Below the pieces are notes generated by a model. The model was not told the DNA's origin, searched no databases, and worked only from the letters and a program-made list of their open reading frames with translations. 64,000 bases of DNA from UBA4582 sp038106185 (lineage in GTDB: Bacteria; Pseudomonadota; Gammaproteobacteria; Pseudomonadales; Azotimanducaceae): assembly GCA_038106185.1 (NCBI GenBank), contig JAYODE010000018.1:1-64000 (forward strand). Reading direction: 5' to 3'. Positions 45,176 through 53,904 of the stretch are shown one piece after another. The position numbers and the translations under genes were made by a program. How positions within the stretch are numbered: the first letter of the stretch is position 1; every line of letters starts with the position of its first letter.

Positions 45176-45706
45176 ATGACATTGAAACAACTAAGTAGAA
45201 ATGAGTTTCGGGAGTATCTTTCACGACCAGAGTTTAGAGATAGCTATACTGGTCTTTCGGGTGTTCATAGTGAGCTCGGCATCAGAATTCTCGATGTGGG
45301 GGAAGATGGGGTAACTATGAGTTTTTCTCCGACAGCCTCCATGGCAGGCTCGGTTAGCACGAATAGTTGTGATCTTGGGCCTGTAGCAACGGTGATGGAC
45401 TCAGCTATGGGTATGAGCGTAATGCTAAGCCTTGAGGAGTTCTCCTCCATTGCTACTCTCGAGCTTCGTACGGACTGGATCGAAAACCCAAGAGCTAATT
45501 GTGAAATCAGCGTCAGAACCAAAGTTGATACTGTGGTGGAAGATCTGATTTTTGTTCAAGCAGAGGCATGGCAAGAAGGTTCTGTAACGCCATTTTGCAG
45601 GGGTACTGCAAGGTTCATGTTAACCAGGGGGGAGGGCAACCTGTCAAAAGTCATCATGAATGCCGCAAAAGAGCAGGAGTTTCCAGATGAGCGAGGGAGT
45701 GTATGA
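45176..45706 (+). CDS. Hotdog-fold (PaaI-like) thioesterase, first of pair
   Basis: 176 residues, hotdog fold. SELGIRILDVGEDGVTMSFS is the usual first strand pair; the central helix contains DLGPVATVMDSAMGMSVMLS, with Asp in VMDSA placed like the catalytic acid of PaaI-type enzymes, and the later strands are ASIATLELRTDW-like and CRGTARFML. It hydrolyses acyl-CoA or aryl-CoA thioesters if active. The stop overlaps the next gene by 4 bp (ATGA at 45703), so translation is coupled. First gene after the MarR operator. Confidence 0.8.
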   Translation: MTLKQLSRNEFREYLSRPEFRDSYTGLSGVHSELGIRILDVGEDGVTMSFSPTASMAGSVSTNSCDLGPVATVMDSAMGMSVMLSLEEFSSIATLELRTDWIENPRANCEISVRTKVDTVVEDLIFVQAEAWQEGSVTPFCRGTARFMLTRGEGNLSKVIMNAAKEQEFPDERGSV

Positions 45707-46125
45707 CGGACTATAGATCTCTGATCAACAAGATTCCCTACGCCCAATATCACGGTATTGTTTGCCAGGAGGCAGTCTCTGGCATCCAATTTATTCTGCA
45801 AGCAGATGAGCGTTTTATCGGAAACCCCATGATTAGAGCATTTCACGGTGGGGTTATTAACGGATTGCTAGGATGCTCCATGCGTCTCACGACCATGCAT
45901 GCCCAAAACCTAGAGTATCCACCAGAGCTGATTAGCATCACTACGACATTTTTAAGGTCAGCAAAAATAGAAAACGATCTATTTTCATCCGCCAAAATCA
46001 ACCGCACGGGAAGGCGTGTTGTATCTGTGTCCGCTGATGTTTGGCAGCGCAGAGATAGTGAGGAATTGATCTTGGTGGCTCAAGCAACGGCGTCACTTAA
46101 GATATTGGAGAACAAGTCCGCATGA
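45703..46125 (+). CDS. Hotdog-fold thioesterase, second of pair
   Basis: 140 residues, hotdog fold. Visible are YHGIVCQEAVSGIQFILQAD, the helix with HGGVINGLLGCSMRLTTM, and SITTTFLRSAKIENDLFSSA plus the strand RTGRRVVSVSADVWQR. The helix has HGGVINGLL where HGG followed by an acid is usual, so a catalytic residue may be replaced by Asn. It is short, like PaaI. It overlaps its neighbours by 4 bp on both sides. With the upstream gene it may form a hetero-oligomer acting on CoA thioesters; that pairing is inference. Confidence 0.78.
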   Translation: MTDYRSLINKIPYAQYHGIVCQEAVSGIQFILQADERFIGNPMIRAFHGGVINGLLGCSMRLTTMHAQNLEYPPELISITTTFLRSAKIENDLFSSAKINRTGRRVVSVSADVWQRRDSEELILVAQATASLKILENKSA

Positions 46126-47252
46126 GTTTCAAGAATAGAGTGCAGCTTTGTTTTCGAGGGGCTAGCTGGCTGCCCATTCTAATTATTGTTTTTGCATCAG
46201 CTGCCTGTAGTCAGGGTTCTGAATCTCCCTCCCCTATGAAAGAGGCTGCAACAACGGAAGTGGTGAGTGTGGCGGTGGAATACCCTCGGCGCGAGATGGT
46301 TAGAGATAAACTGGTAGCGACGGGTACTATAGCTGCTAAGCAAACCAGTGCCATCGGTCCGCTTGTCGAGGGTGTTGTTGAGAAAATTCTAGTCAAAGTA
46401 GGCGATCGCGTTAAGAAAGGTCAGGCACTTTTTCAAACTCGAACTGTCGACTTTGTTCGGAGAATCGACGAGATAAAAGCAGGAATAAGGGTTGCTGAAG
46501 CAGAAACAGCAAAAACTCAACGTGATTTGGATCGAATTTCTGAGCTCGTAAGCAAAGGATTGGCTGCAACTGCTACGGAGCAGGATGCTGAAACAAACTT
46601 GAATATTGCCCTCGCCAGATTGGCGCAGATTAGAACTACGCTACTTGCAGCAGAGCAATCCTTCACTGACACGATTGTCCGTGCCCCCTTTGACGGTGCT
46701 ATCACAGCGAGATATGTTGATGAGGGTACGTACATGAGCAATCGGTTTTCTGGGATGGGTAGCTCTTCTGTTGTGCAAATACAGGAATGTGAAATTGCTG
46801 CCGCGATCCTGTTTACATCTGAGAATAACCTGTCGAAGCTTCATCTAGGATATTCGGGTCAACTCTTTGTTGCTGCGAATGACATGCCGATCGAATCGGA
46901 GATACTAATTATTAATGATCGAGTCGATCCTGTTGACAGAACTGCTGAGTTTCGTATGGCATTTCTGAATCCCGACTGCAGGATAAAGGCGGGGCAATTT
47001 GTAAGGAGTGAAGTAAATTTGCCTGCGCGTGAAGCTGTTAGCTTATCCCGCTCATCGGTTCAAAGTTCACAAGGAGGTCACTATATCTTTGTCGTAGAAG
47101 ATGGAAAGGCCCTGAGGAAAAGCATAGAAATTTCTGATCTTAATGTGCTTAGGGTGGAAGTTCTGTCCGAGATTTCCACCGGAGTGAAAGTCATCGTCAA
47201 TCCTAAAGGTGATTTAAGGGACGGTATGAAAGTCGAGATCAGAAAGTCATGA
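46122..47252 (+). CDS. RND efflux periplasmic adaptor lipoprotein (HlyD/AcrA-type)
   Basis: 376 residues. The signal ends in FASAAC, a lipobox, so it is anchored in the inner membrane. GTIAAKQTSAIGPLVEGVVE with ILVKVGDRVKKGQALFQ is the lipoyl-like half motif; an alpha-helical hairpin follows (IDEIKAGIRVAEAETAKTQR, DLDRISELVSKGLAATATEQ); then TIVRAPFDGAITARYVDEGT completes the lipoyl domain, and beta-barrel and membrane-proximal domains follow. It links the RND permease to an outer-membrane channel. No tolC-like gene lies in the operon, so the cell's own channel must be used. Starts 4 bp inside the thioesterase gene and ends 4 bp inside the permease gene. Confidence 0.9.
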   Translation: MSFKNRVQLCFRGASWLPILIIVFASAACSQGSESPSPMKEAATTEVVSVAVEYPRREMVRDKLVATGTIAAKQTSAIGPLVEGVVEKILVKVGDRVKKGQALFQTRTVDFVRRIDEIKAGIRVAEAETAKTQRDLDRISELVSKGLAATATEQDAETNLNIALARLAQIRTTLLAAEQSFTDTIVRAPFDGAITARYVDEGTYMSNRFSGMGSSSVVQIQECEIAAAILFTSENNLSKLHLGYSGQLFVAANDMPIESEILIINDRVDPVDRTAEFRMAFLNPDCRIKAGQFVRSEVNLPAREAVSLSRSSVQSSQGGHYIFVVEDGKALRKSIEISDLNVLRVEVLSEISTGVKVIVNPKGDLRDGMKVEIRKS

Positions 47253-50200
47253 TGTGGTTGGTGAACCTGTCTCTCAAAAATCCGGTTTTTGCCGTGATGA
47301 TGATTAGCGCCTTAGTTGGGTTGGGTGTCATCTCTACTGATAGGCTAGGTGTCGATTTATTTCCGGATGTTGAATTTCCTTATGTTGTTGTCACGACAAG
47401 GCTAGAAGGAGCGTCCCCCGAAACGATCGAAACGGAAGTAACTGATATTATCGAAGAGAGCGTCAACACTATATCCGGCATTGAACTACTGCGCTCTGTC
47501 AGTTCGGAAGGGATTAGTCAGGTATTTATTCAGTTTGAACTATCTGAAGACGGAAATATCAAGGCGCAAGATGTAAGAGATCGGGTTCAAATAGCATTGT
47601 CTGATTTGCCTGATGGTGTAGATCCGCCAGTTGTTGAAAAGGTTGACCCAGATGCGGCGCCTATCATTTCAGTGATGATTGCCGGCGATATTCCTATTCG
47701 CGATTTAACCCGATATGCAGATGATGTTGTAAAAGAAGCCATTCAAAGACTGCCTGGCGTTGGCTCTGTATCTATTGTTGGAGGCAGAGAGAGAGCAATT
47801 CGTGTAGAAATCAATGCCAATAAATTACAGAAATTTGGTGTGACGACAGAAGACGTATTGAGGGCGATTCAAAGCGAGCATGTGAAAATGCCTGGTGGGC
47901 GTCTGGAGATCAATGGCAACTCGCAGGTATTCGGTATCAGAACAATCGCGGAGGCCACGACGCCAGAGGAGTTTGCCAACATTGCAATTGCTTACCGCGA
48001 AAATGGCGTAACTATTAGGGTAAGTGACGTTGCGCAGGTGAAGGATGGAATGGAGGACGAGCACTCTGTTGCTTTATTAAATGGACTGCGCGGTGTGTCA
48101 CTTGAGGTACGCAAGCAGTCGGGTAGAAATACGGTGGAAGTTTCGCGGGTGATAAGAGATGCAGTGCAACAATTGAGTGCAGAAAGGCCAGCAGGTGTCG
48201 AGATAATTGTAGCGCGTGATATTGCTCGGTTTATTGAAAGTTCGGTTAAAGATGTCAGTGTTGATCTTATGATTGCTATGGCGCTCGTTGTTTTGGTGAC
48301 TTTTATATTTTTACTCAATTTTCGGTCAACACTCATTGTTGCGTTGGCAATCCCTACTTCTCTTGTCGCGACTTTTTTTGCTTTTTATCTATTTGACTTC
48401 ACGATCAATATGCTTACGCTCTTAGCCCTCACTGTTGCTATAGGGTTGCTGGTTGATGATGCAATTGTCGTGGTTGAGGCGATAACAAGGGAGTTGGAGG
48501 ATGGTGCTTCTCCAATGGAGGCTGCCCGTGAAGGAACAAGAAAAGTTGGTTTGGCTGTGCTTTCTGGAACAGTGGCAACTTTGGCGGTGTTTATTCCAAT
48601 AGCATTTATGGATGGCATTGTTGGCCGCTTTTTCTTTCAGTATGGTCTGGCAATTGTATTTTCGGTCACGGTATCCTTGCTTGTGGCCATCACGTTGACG
48701 CCAATGCTGGCATCCAAGCTGCTAAAAAAAGATGCGACCCCTGTTTGGCTGATGTCCATCAGAAGATTCTGGGACGCCGTAGACAGGAAGTATTCTTCAC
48801 TGGTTATCTATGCAGTCCGATTTCGTTACCTTGTTTTGTTATTGGCCGTGGGTTCTGTTTACCTTGGTGGTTTTTTCGCCTCACAGGTTCCATCGGGGTT
48901 TACAGCCAAGGCGGACCGTAGCGAATTCATGGGAACCGTTGAGTTGCCACTTGGCACAGGGATCGCCGAGTCGGCATACCAGGCAATCCGCCTGAATGAC
49001 GCGCTGCGCTCAATTGAACATATCGAATCTGTCTTCATTACCGTGGGCGCTGGGGTAAATGGGCGGTCTAACCTGTTAGAACTGTACGTCACCATGACGC
49101 CCAAAAAGTCACGAGATGTAAACCAGTTCCCCGTCATGGATGCCGCCCGCCAAGCTATTGCTCGGGTACTCCCTGATGCCACTAAATCCGCTATTGTAGA
49201 AGTTCCTTGGGTGAGTGGATCAGGAACATCGAGCTTTGATATTGATTTGAACCTTAAGGGGGCTGATCTTGCTGAAATAGAGTCATATGCAGATGTAGTC
49301 ATGCAAGAAATGATTTCCAGTGGTCTCTTTTCCGATGTTCAATCTTCTTATCAATCAGGCAGACCTGAAATTCAAGTCGTTATTAATCGTCTTTCCGCTG
49401 GCGATCAAGGTGTCAGTGCAAGCAGTTTGGCATCCACGGTGCGGATTGCTTTAGGTGGTGTAGATGCGGTCACCTTTGAGGACCAAGGTAAGCGATACGA
49501 TGTGAGGATTAGGCTAGCGGAAGATCAACGCCAAAATATTGAAGATTTGGGAAGACTTCAAGTAAGAGGTGCGGATGGCCGTCCCGTTGAGCTTAGTTCG
49601 ATTTCAGATGTTCAGTTTGTGTCGGGCGCAGCGCAAATAGATCGAGTGGATCGTTCTCGAAAAATTTCTATCCTGGCAAACGCAGCTTCCGGTATCTCTC
49701 TTGGTGAGGCAGCAACAAAGTTGAGGGGGATATTAATAGTTTCGCCTCCTCCACAATCGATAACCCATAGTTTTGAAGGCTATGCAAAAAGCATGGCTGA
49801 ATCAGCGGTGGCAATAGGTTTTGCCATATTGCTTGCAGTAATTGCTTTATATATGGTGCTCGCAAGTCAGTTTAACTCCTTCTCCCAGCCTGCAATCATC
49901 ATGCTCACTGCTCCGCTGAGTTTTTCTGGGGCCTTTGCTGCACTTTATGTCGGTGGAATGGAAGTGTCGCTGTTCACCCAGATTGGATTGGTCGGGATGA
50001 TGGGGATAGTAATGAAAAATGGAATTCTCCTGGTTGATAGAGCCAACCAGTTAGTGGAACAAGGCATGTCAATTCAAGAGGCTATTACAACAGCTTGTCC
50101 TGAGAGGCTACGCCCGGTTTTGATGACAGCACTGTCCGCAATTTTTGGCATGATACCCGTGGCAATTGCAGCATCTGATGGCGCTGAATGGAGGAACGGT

Positions 50201-50353
50201 TTGGGCGCTCTGCTCATCGGCGGCTTGAGTTCTTCTACCTTGCTAACACTCTTAGTTGTACCTGCAGCCTTTATGATTCCATCCGACATGTCTACGATAA
50301 AGCGCTGGGTTTTTGGCAAGTGGTGGGGGCAGCGTGAAGCTCCTCCAGTTTAA
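47249..50353 (+). CDS. RND efflux permease (HAE1/AcrB-type)
   Basis: 1034 residues, standard length. First helix PVFAVMMISALVGLGVIS is followed by DLFPDVEFPYVVVTTRLEGA and the pore-domain segment VEKVDPDAAPIISVMI. TM4 carries the proton-relay Asp pair in GLLVDDAIVVVEAITRELE. The second half mirrors this, with MGIVMKNGILLVDRANQLVE and RLRPVLMTALSAIFGMIPVA. This is a proton-driven trimeric pump that exports lipophilic or aromatic compounds with its adaptor. Codon use looks more AT-rich than the flanking core genes. Start overlaps the adaptor stop by 4 bp. Pump type is firm; substrate unknown. Confidence 0.95.
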   Translation: MMWLVNLSLKNPVFAVMMISALVGLGVISTDRLGVDLFPDVEFPYVVVTTRLEGASPETIETEVTDIIEESVNTISGIELLRSVSSEGISQVFIQFELSEDGNIKAQDVRDRVQIALSDLPDGVDPPVVEKVDPDAAPIISVMIAGDIPIRDLTRYADDVVKEAIQRLPGVGSVSIVGGRERAIRVEINANKLQKFGVTTEDVLRAIQSEHVKMPGGRLEINGNSQVFGIRTIAEATTPEEFANIAIAYRENGVTIRVSDVAQVKDGMEDEHSVALLNGLRGVSLEVRKQSGRNTVEVSRVIRDAVQQLSAERPAGVEIIVARDIARFIESSVKDVSVDLMIAMALVVLVTFIFLLNFRSTLIVALAIPTSLVATFFAFYLFDFTINMLTLLALTVAIGLLVDDAIVVVEAITRELEDGASPMEAAREGTRKVGLAVLSGTVATLAVFIPIAFMDGIVGRFFFQYGLAIVFSVTVSLLVAITLTPMLASKLLKKDATPVWLMSIRRFWDAVDRKYSSLVIYAVRFRYLVLLLAVGSVYLGGFFASQVPSGFTAKADRSEFMGTVELPLGTGIAESAYQAIRLNDALRSIEHIESVFITVGAGVNGRSNLLELYVTMTPKKSRDVNQFPVMDAARQAIARVLPDATKSAIVEVPWVSGSGTSSFDIDLNLKGADLAEIESYADVVMQEMISSGLFSDVQSSYQSGRPEIQVVINRLSAGDQGVSASSLASTVRIALGGVDAVTFEDQGKRYDVRIRLAEDQRQNIEDLGRLQVRGADGRPVELSSISDVQFVSGAAQIDRVDRSRKISILANAASGISLGEAATKLRGILIVSPPPQSITHSFEGYAKSMAESAVAIGFAILLAVIALYMVLASQFNSFSQPAIIMLTAPLSFSGAFAALYVGGMEVSLFTQIGLVGMMGIVMKNGILLVDRANQLVEQGMSIQEAITTACPERLRPVLMTALSAIFGMIPVAIAASDGAEWRNGLGALLIGGLSSSTLLTLLVVPAAFMIPSDMSTIKRWVFGKWWGQREAPPV

Positions 50354-50398
50354 CGAATACTTCTAATAGGTGACAATGTCGCTCAAGGAGTATTCAAA

Positions 50399-50509
50399 AT
50401 GACCAGTAAAAGTCAGTCGTATAAAACGTACACAAGGGTATTTGAGATCGAGGCATTTCGGATGGTGATTCCCCCCTTTTTAGCTCGCTCTTCAAATTGT
50501 AGTAAATAG
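50399..50509 (+). pseudogene. Truncated IS3-family OrfA remnant
   Basis: 37-codon open frame with AGGAG 7 nt upstream. It begins MTSKSQSYKTYTRVFEIEAF, like the helix-turn-helix start of IS3-type OrfA proteins (YKTYTREFKLEA), then turns into unrelated sequence and stops. Probably the stump of an older insertion beside the intact IS3-family copy. Confidence 0.4.
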
Positions 50510-50547
50510 CTCCTGTGAGCCCCACCCCAAATCTGGGCCATCCAAAA

Positions 50548-51363
50548 TTAGAGATTTCCGGTTTCAAAATGCCTCTCAACAAACTCGTTGGGCGATAGAT
50601 TTCCCAGCGAGGAATGAGGTCGAAAGGCGTTGTAGTCTTCTCGCCAAGCTTCAATCTTCTCTCGTGCATCTTCAATTGACAAGAACCAGTGGCTGTTCAA
50701 GCATTCGTCGCGGAAGCTCCCATTGGATGACTCGATGAACGGATTATCTGTAGGCTTACCCGGCCTTGAGAAGTCCAGCGTCACTTCACGCTCGTACGCC
50801 CAGCGATCCAGCTCCTTCGAGATAAACTCGCTGCCGTTGTCCACTTGAATACGCTCCGGTATGCGGCCATGTGCATCGCCAATCAGCTCAAGCAGGCTAA
50901 CCACATGCTCTCCCCGAATGCCTTTGTCAACATGAATTGCCAGACACTCACGACTAAAATTGTCGACTATAGTTAACGCCCGAATACGCGCCCCGTCAAA
51001 CAGGTTGTCGGCAACAAAATCCATGCTCCAACACTGGTCCACCGTGACCGATTCTGGTCGCTCCATGCGCCGAGCTGCGGCAACATGGCGTCTGGGTCTA
51101 CGTCGTCGCAGGTTTAATCCTTCCTCGCAGTATATTCTGTGGACCTTCTTGTGATTGACGAGCCAGCCTTCCCGTCGCAAAAGAACGTGAATCCGTTGGT
51201 AGCCATATCTGACCCGAGCTGCCGCGATCTCTTTGATCCGTTCTCGAAGGGCCGTATCCGGGTCCTTGCAGGACTGATACTCATAGACTGACCTGTGCGT
51301 GAGCAACACTCGGCAGGCTCGCCGGGTGGCGACTCGATAGGAATCACGCAGAAAATCAACCAA
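50548..51363 (-). CDS. IS3-family transposase OrfB (DDE integrase domain)
   Basis: 271 residues from the internal ATG; in vivo it should be made as an OrfAB fusion by -1 frameshifting at 51390-51396. HTH_21-like VRYGYQRIHVLLRREGW precedes the rve integrase core. Catalytic triad is intact: Asp in WSMDFVADNL, Asp in RIQVDNGSEFISKELD, Glu in PFIESSNGSFRDECLN; C-terminal RPHSSLGNLSPNEF is typical. The frame is open back to the slippery site, encoding KKALKPARKRQLVDF. Confidence 0.93.
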   Translation of the reverse strand: MVDFLRDSYRVATRRACRVLLTHRSVYEYQSCKDPDTALRERIKEIAAARVRYGYQRIHVLLRREGWLVNHKKVHRIYCEEGLNLRRRRPRRHVAAARRMERPESVTVDQCWSMDFVADNLFDGARIRALTIVDNFSRECLAIHVDKGIRGEHVVSLLELIGDAHGRIPERIQVDNGSEFISKELDRWAYEREVTLDFSRPGKPTDNPFIESSNGSFRDECLNSHWFLSIEDAREKIEAWREDYNAFRPHSSLGNLSPNEFVERHFETGNL

Positions 51364-51383
51364 CTGTCGCTTTCTGGCTGGCT

Positions 51384-51650
51384 TTAGAGCTTTTTTGTCA
51401 GTACATCCTGCAGCATCTGCTTGTCGAGGCTGAGATCCGCGACCATCCGCTTCAGGCGCGTATTCTCCTCTTCAAGCTGCTTCAGTCGCCGCAGCTCCGA
51501 TACGCCAAGCCCGCCATACTTCTTCTTCCAGTTGTAGAAAGTCGCTTCAGAAATCCCCATCTTGCGGCAGACTTCTGAGACCCTGGTGCCTGTCTCCGCC
51601 TGCCGCAAAGCAAACGCAATCTGCTCTTCGGTGTACTTCGTCTTCTTCAC
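51384..51650 (-). CDS. IS3-family transposase OrfA
   Basis: 88 residues: helix-turn-helix KYTEEQIAFALRQAETGTRV, SEVCRKMGISEATFYNWKKK, and a leucine-zipper-like tail RRLKQLEEENTRLKRMVADL ending LDKQMLQDVLTKKL. This set is characteristic of the IS407 group. The last codons contain AAAAAAG, the slippery heptamer for OrfAB production. Confidence 0.93.
   Translation of the reverse strand: MKKTKYTEEQIAFALRQAETGTRVSEVCRKMGISEATFYNWKKKYGGLGVSELRRLKQLEEENTRLKRMVADLSLDKQMLQDVLTKKL
51390..51396 (-). promoter_or_regulatory. Programmed -1 frameshift site A6G
   Basis: AAAAAAG on the coding strand, two codons before the orfA stop. Shifting -1 enters the OrfB frame without a stop, as expected in IS3 elements. 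Confidence 0.8.
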
Positions 51651-51709
51651 AAAATCACTCCTCTGCTATCGTGATTTTGCCAGAATCTTCTAGTTTTAAT
51701 TGGCCTGGA

Positions 51710-51868
51710 TTATTGGGGGGAGGTCACGTTCTTCAATGCTAAAACTGATTAGAAAGTATAACGTGGTTGGGGCATACTCGCATCGGCAGCGAGCATACTT
51801 TGTCACTTTACTCTGGCCCCAGCATTATTGGAGCTATTCAATGGGGTAAATAGTCTACAAGGGGATTT
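51710..51868. other. Region between the IS3 copy and the luciferase-like gene
   Basis: 160 bp without a supported gene; it should hold the promoter of the downstream gene. AAGGGGATTT lies just before that start. Confidence 0.4.
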
Positions 51869-52900
51869 ATGAAATTTGATTTAATGACTGGCGGGTTAAA
51901 CTGGTCACAAAGTGCTGAGATCGCCCAGCAATTAGAACAGCAAGGCTTCTGCGGGATGTTGTTCACTGAAGCAGCCAAGGTCCCCTGGATGATGATTGCC
52001 TCGGCTGCCATGGCCACAAAATCTCTAGAGTTTGGCACCGGTATTGCAGTTGCCTTTCCGCGTAGTCCGATGATGAGTGCGCAAATAGCTTGGGAGTTAG
52101 CTGAGAACACTGGAGGTCGATTCAGGCTTGGGTTGGGTAGTCAGGTAAAAGGTCACGTTGAGCGCCGCTATGCCAGTCAGTTCCACAAACCAGCGCCGCA
52201 GATGCGCGACTATGTTTCTGCGGTTCATGCTTGTTTAAGAGCATTTCGTCAGGAAGAAAAACTTCATCACGAGGGGCCCTACTACAATCTGAGTTTGCTT
52301 CCCTCTCAATGGTCGCCCGGTCGTCACGAGTTCGAAGACATCAAAATTGATATCTCGGCAGTGGGGCCTTTCATGTGCCGTGTTGCCGGCGAACTCTGCG
52401 ATGGCGTGCATGTGCATCCGATGCACTCTTTGCACTATCTACAAAATCGCCTTATTCCTGATGTCACAGCCGGGGCAACCAAAGCTGGCCGGACTTTATT
52501 GGACGTCGATCTCATAGTGCCGGTGTTTGCGATCCCTGGTGATACGCGAGAAGAACGTGCGGTCATGCTTCAGCGAGCCAGAACTCAAATTGCATTCTAC
52601 GGTTCTACGCCAAACTACGCTTACCAATTTGATGACCTTGGCTTCGAAGGCACGACGCCTAAACTTGGCGCGTTAATGAAACAGGGTGACATAGCAGGGT
52701 TAGCGAATACAATCAGTGATGAAATGCTGGCGCATTTTGCTGTCGAGGCTAAATGGGATGATATGGCAGACGCCCTCCTTGCACGATACCAAGGCATAGC
52801 GAGTCGTGTTGTGACCTACCTTGCTGCTGAGGACATACACCGAAATCCCTCTAAGATAAATCGTTGGGGAGAAATTGCGAGAGCGGTTGCCGCGGCATAG
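51869..52900 (+). CDS. Luciferase-like (LLM class) F420-type oxidoreductase
   Basis: 343 residues with the bacterial-luciferase TIM-barrel pattern: MKFDLMTGGLNWSQSAEIAQ, LEFGTGIAVAFPRSPMMSAQ, NTGGRFRLGLGSQVKGHVER, and GPFMCRVAGELCDGVHVHP. These match the F420-dependent LLM subgroup more than the FMN-dependent monooxygenases. The enzyme would use reduced F420 (or FMNH2) on an unknown substrate. AAGGGG precedes the start. It is cargo of the integrative element, downstream of the IS3 copy. A cofactor assignment from sequence alone is not certain. Confidence 0.85.
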   Translation: MKFDLMTGGLNWSQSAEIAQQLEQQGFCGMLFTEAAKVPWMMIASAAMATKSLEFGTGIAVAFPRSPMMSAQIAWELAENTGGRFRLGLGSQVKGHVERRYASQFHKPAPQMRDYVSAVHACLRAFRQEEKLHHEGPYYNLSLLPSQWSPGRHEFEDIKIDISAVGPFMCRVAGELCDGVHVHPMHSLHYLQNRLIPDVTAGATKAGRTLLDVDLIVPVFAIPGDTREERAVMLQRARTQIAFYGSTPNYAYQFDDLGFEGTTPKLGALMKQGDIAGLANTISDEMLAHFAVEAKWDDMADALLARYQGIASRVVTYLAAEDIHRNPSKINRWGEIARAVAAA

Positions 52901-53868
52901 CGAACCTATTTCGGCGGGAGAAGGCAAGACGGGGAGGATAGTAAATATAGACCACATTTACCCTGGATTGCAAAAGCATGCTGATTGGCGTTTCTTGTTA
53001 GAAGAAGTCTGTGGGGGTAATATTTTGGTAGGGAAACGCCAATGCCAGATATCATGAAATCGGGTCCAAGCCTAAACTAGGGTACGCATGTCACGTATCA
53101 GACGCCTATCACAAAATATCCCACTAACAAAATTTTTTGCGTTCTCAGGGAGGTGCGGCTTAAACGACTTATTCTCCTCGTTCTTATTCTCATGATTTAA
53201 AGAAGGGGTTCTGCCCCATCTCCACGGGCGTTTTTGAATCGCCTGTGTGCCCCTCAGGTCTACCTCGCGACACCTCACCGGATACGACGATTATGGGTTC
53301 ACTTGATGTAGTGAATCACGTTGGCCGTGGCACTGTCCAAGGTCGGATACTTCATGTGATGAGTTGCCTTCTGTATCAGCATGTCGAAGAAGCCCTCGTA
53401 TGCTGCGTTGTCACCACCGTGCTCCACTGCACTCATTGAGCAGATTAGTGCTTTTCGGTTGGGGAGGGCCTTGGTGATCGCCGCTTCAAAAATGACGGCC
53501 TTGGGAAGCAGTCGATGTACACCAGGCTTCAAGGGTCCAGAATGCGTCACAGGGCTCGAGCTTCGAACAGACTACAGGGGTATGTCAAACGGCTCAATGC
53601 TCCTCCAAGGTACTCTGAGGACTTCTGGAAAGGGGTGTCGCGCCACTGCAGCGTTCGGCTAGTCACCGATTTTGGCGATTCTCCCTGCCCAATCGATCGA
53701 GTCTGTGCCCCTGGTAGATTATTCCAGGATGCCGCTGGCGTTGGTGTGCTCTAACCGTGCTGGCGTATCCACCGCGTAGCCTCGGCGAGCCAGGTAACAA
53801 AAGAGTAGTAGGGCGTTGGCAGCTGGCGATAGTGGGTGTTCTGGACGGTCAACCAATCAGTAATAATA
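52901..53868. other. Right-end region of the element, about 970 bp, with gene remnants
   Basis: No complete gene. Several short frames in both directions suggest decayed coding sequence; the most protein-like is listed at 53299-53550. Base composition and mixed frames fit a degraded end of the element. Confidence 0.45.
53299..53550 (-). pseudogene. Probable gene remnant of unknown family
   Basis: 83-residue frame starting with GTG or ATG-equivalent near 53550. Segments such as AVIFEAAITKALPNRKALIC, SAVEHGGDNAAYEGFFDMLI and HHMKYPTLDSATANVIHYIK look like real protein sequence, but no full domain is complete and no Shine-Dalgarno sequence is seen. I do not recognise the family. It is probably the end of a gene truncated at the right edge of the element. 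Confidence 0.3.
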
Positions 53869-53888
53869 TTGATGGTCGTTTTGATGGT
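53869..53888 (+). repeat. 20-bp subterminal repeat, right copy (candidate integrase arm site)
   Basis: Identical to 34679-34698 in the same orientation; lies 54 bp inside the tRNA-Ser att copy. Confidence 0.7.
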
Positions 53889-53904
53889 CAAGAAAGTCTC
53901 GCGC

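Larger units (their letters stand above)
50532..51709 (-). mobile_element. IS3-family (IS407-like) insertion sequence
   Basis: About 1.18 kb with imperfect ends: left TCTGGGCCATCCAAAATTAG, right (reverse complement) TCCAGGCCAATTAAAACTAG. It carries orfA and orfB on the minus strand with an A6G slippery site between them. A target duplication is not obvious. It separates the RND operon from the luciferase-like gene. Confidence 0.8.

Noticed and set aside
50548..51650. IS3 copy as a frameshifted pseudogene
   Set aside because: The orfA/orfB break coincides with an A6G slippery site in the correct place; the DDE residues are intact, so programmed frameshifting explains it.
52875..53057. Short frames downstream of the luciferase-like gene
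   Set aside because: No domain, no ribosome-binding site, and composition consistent with decayed sequence at the element's right end.
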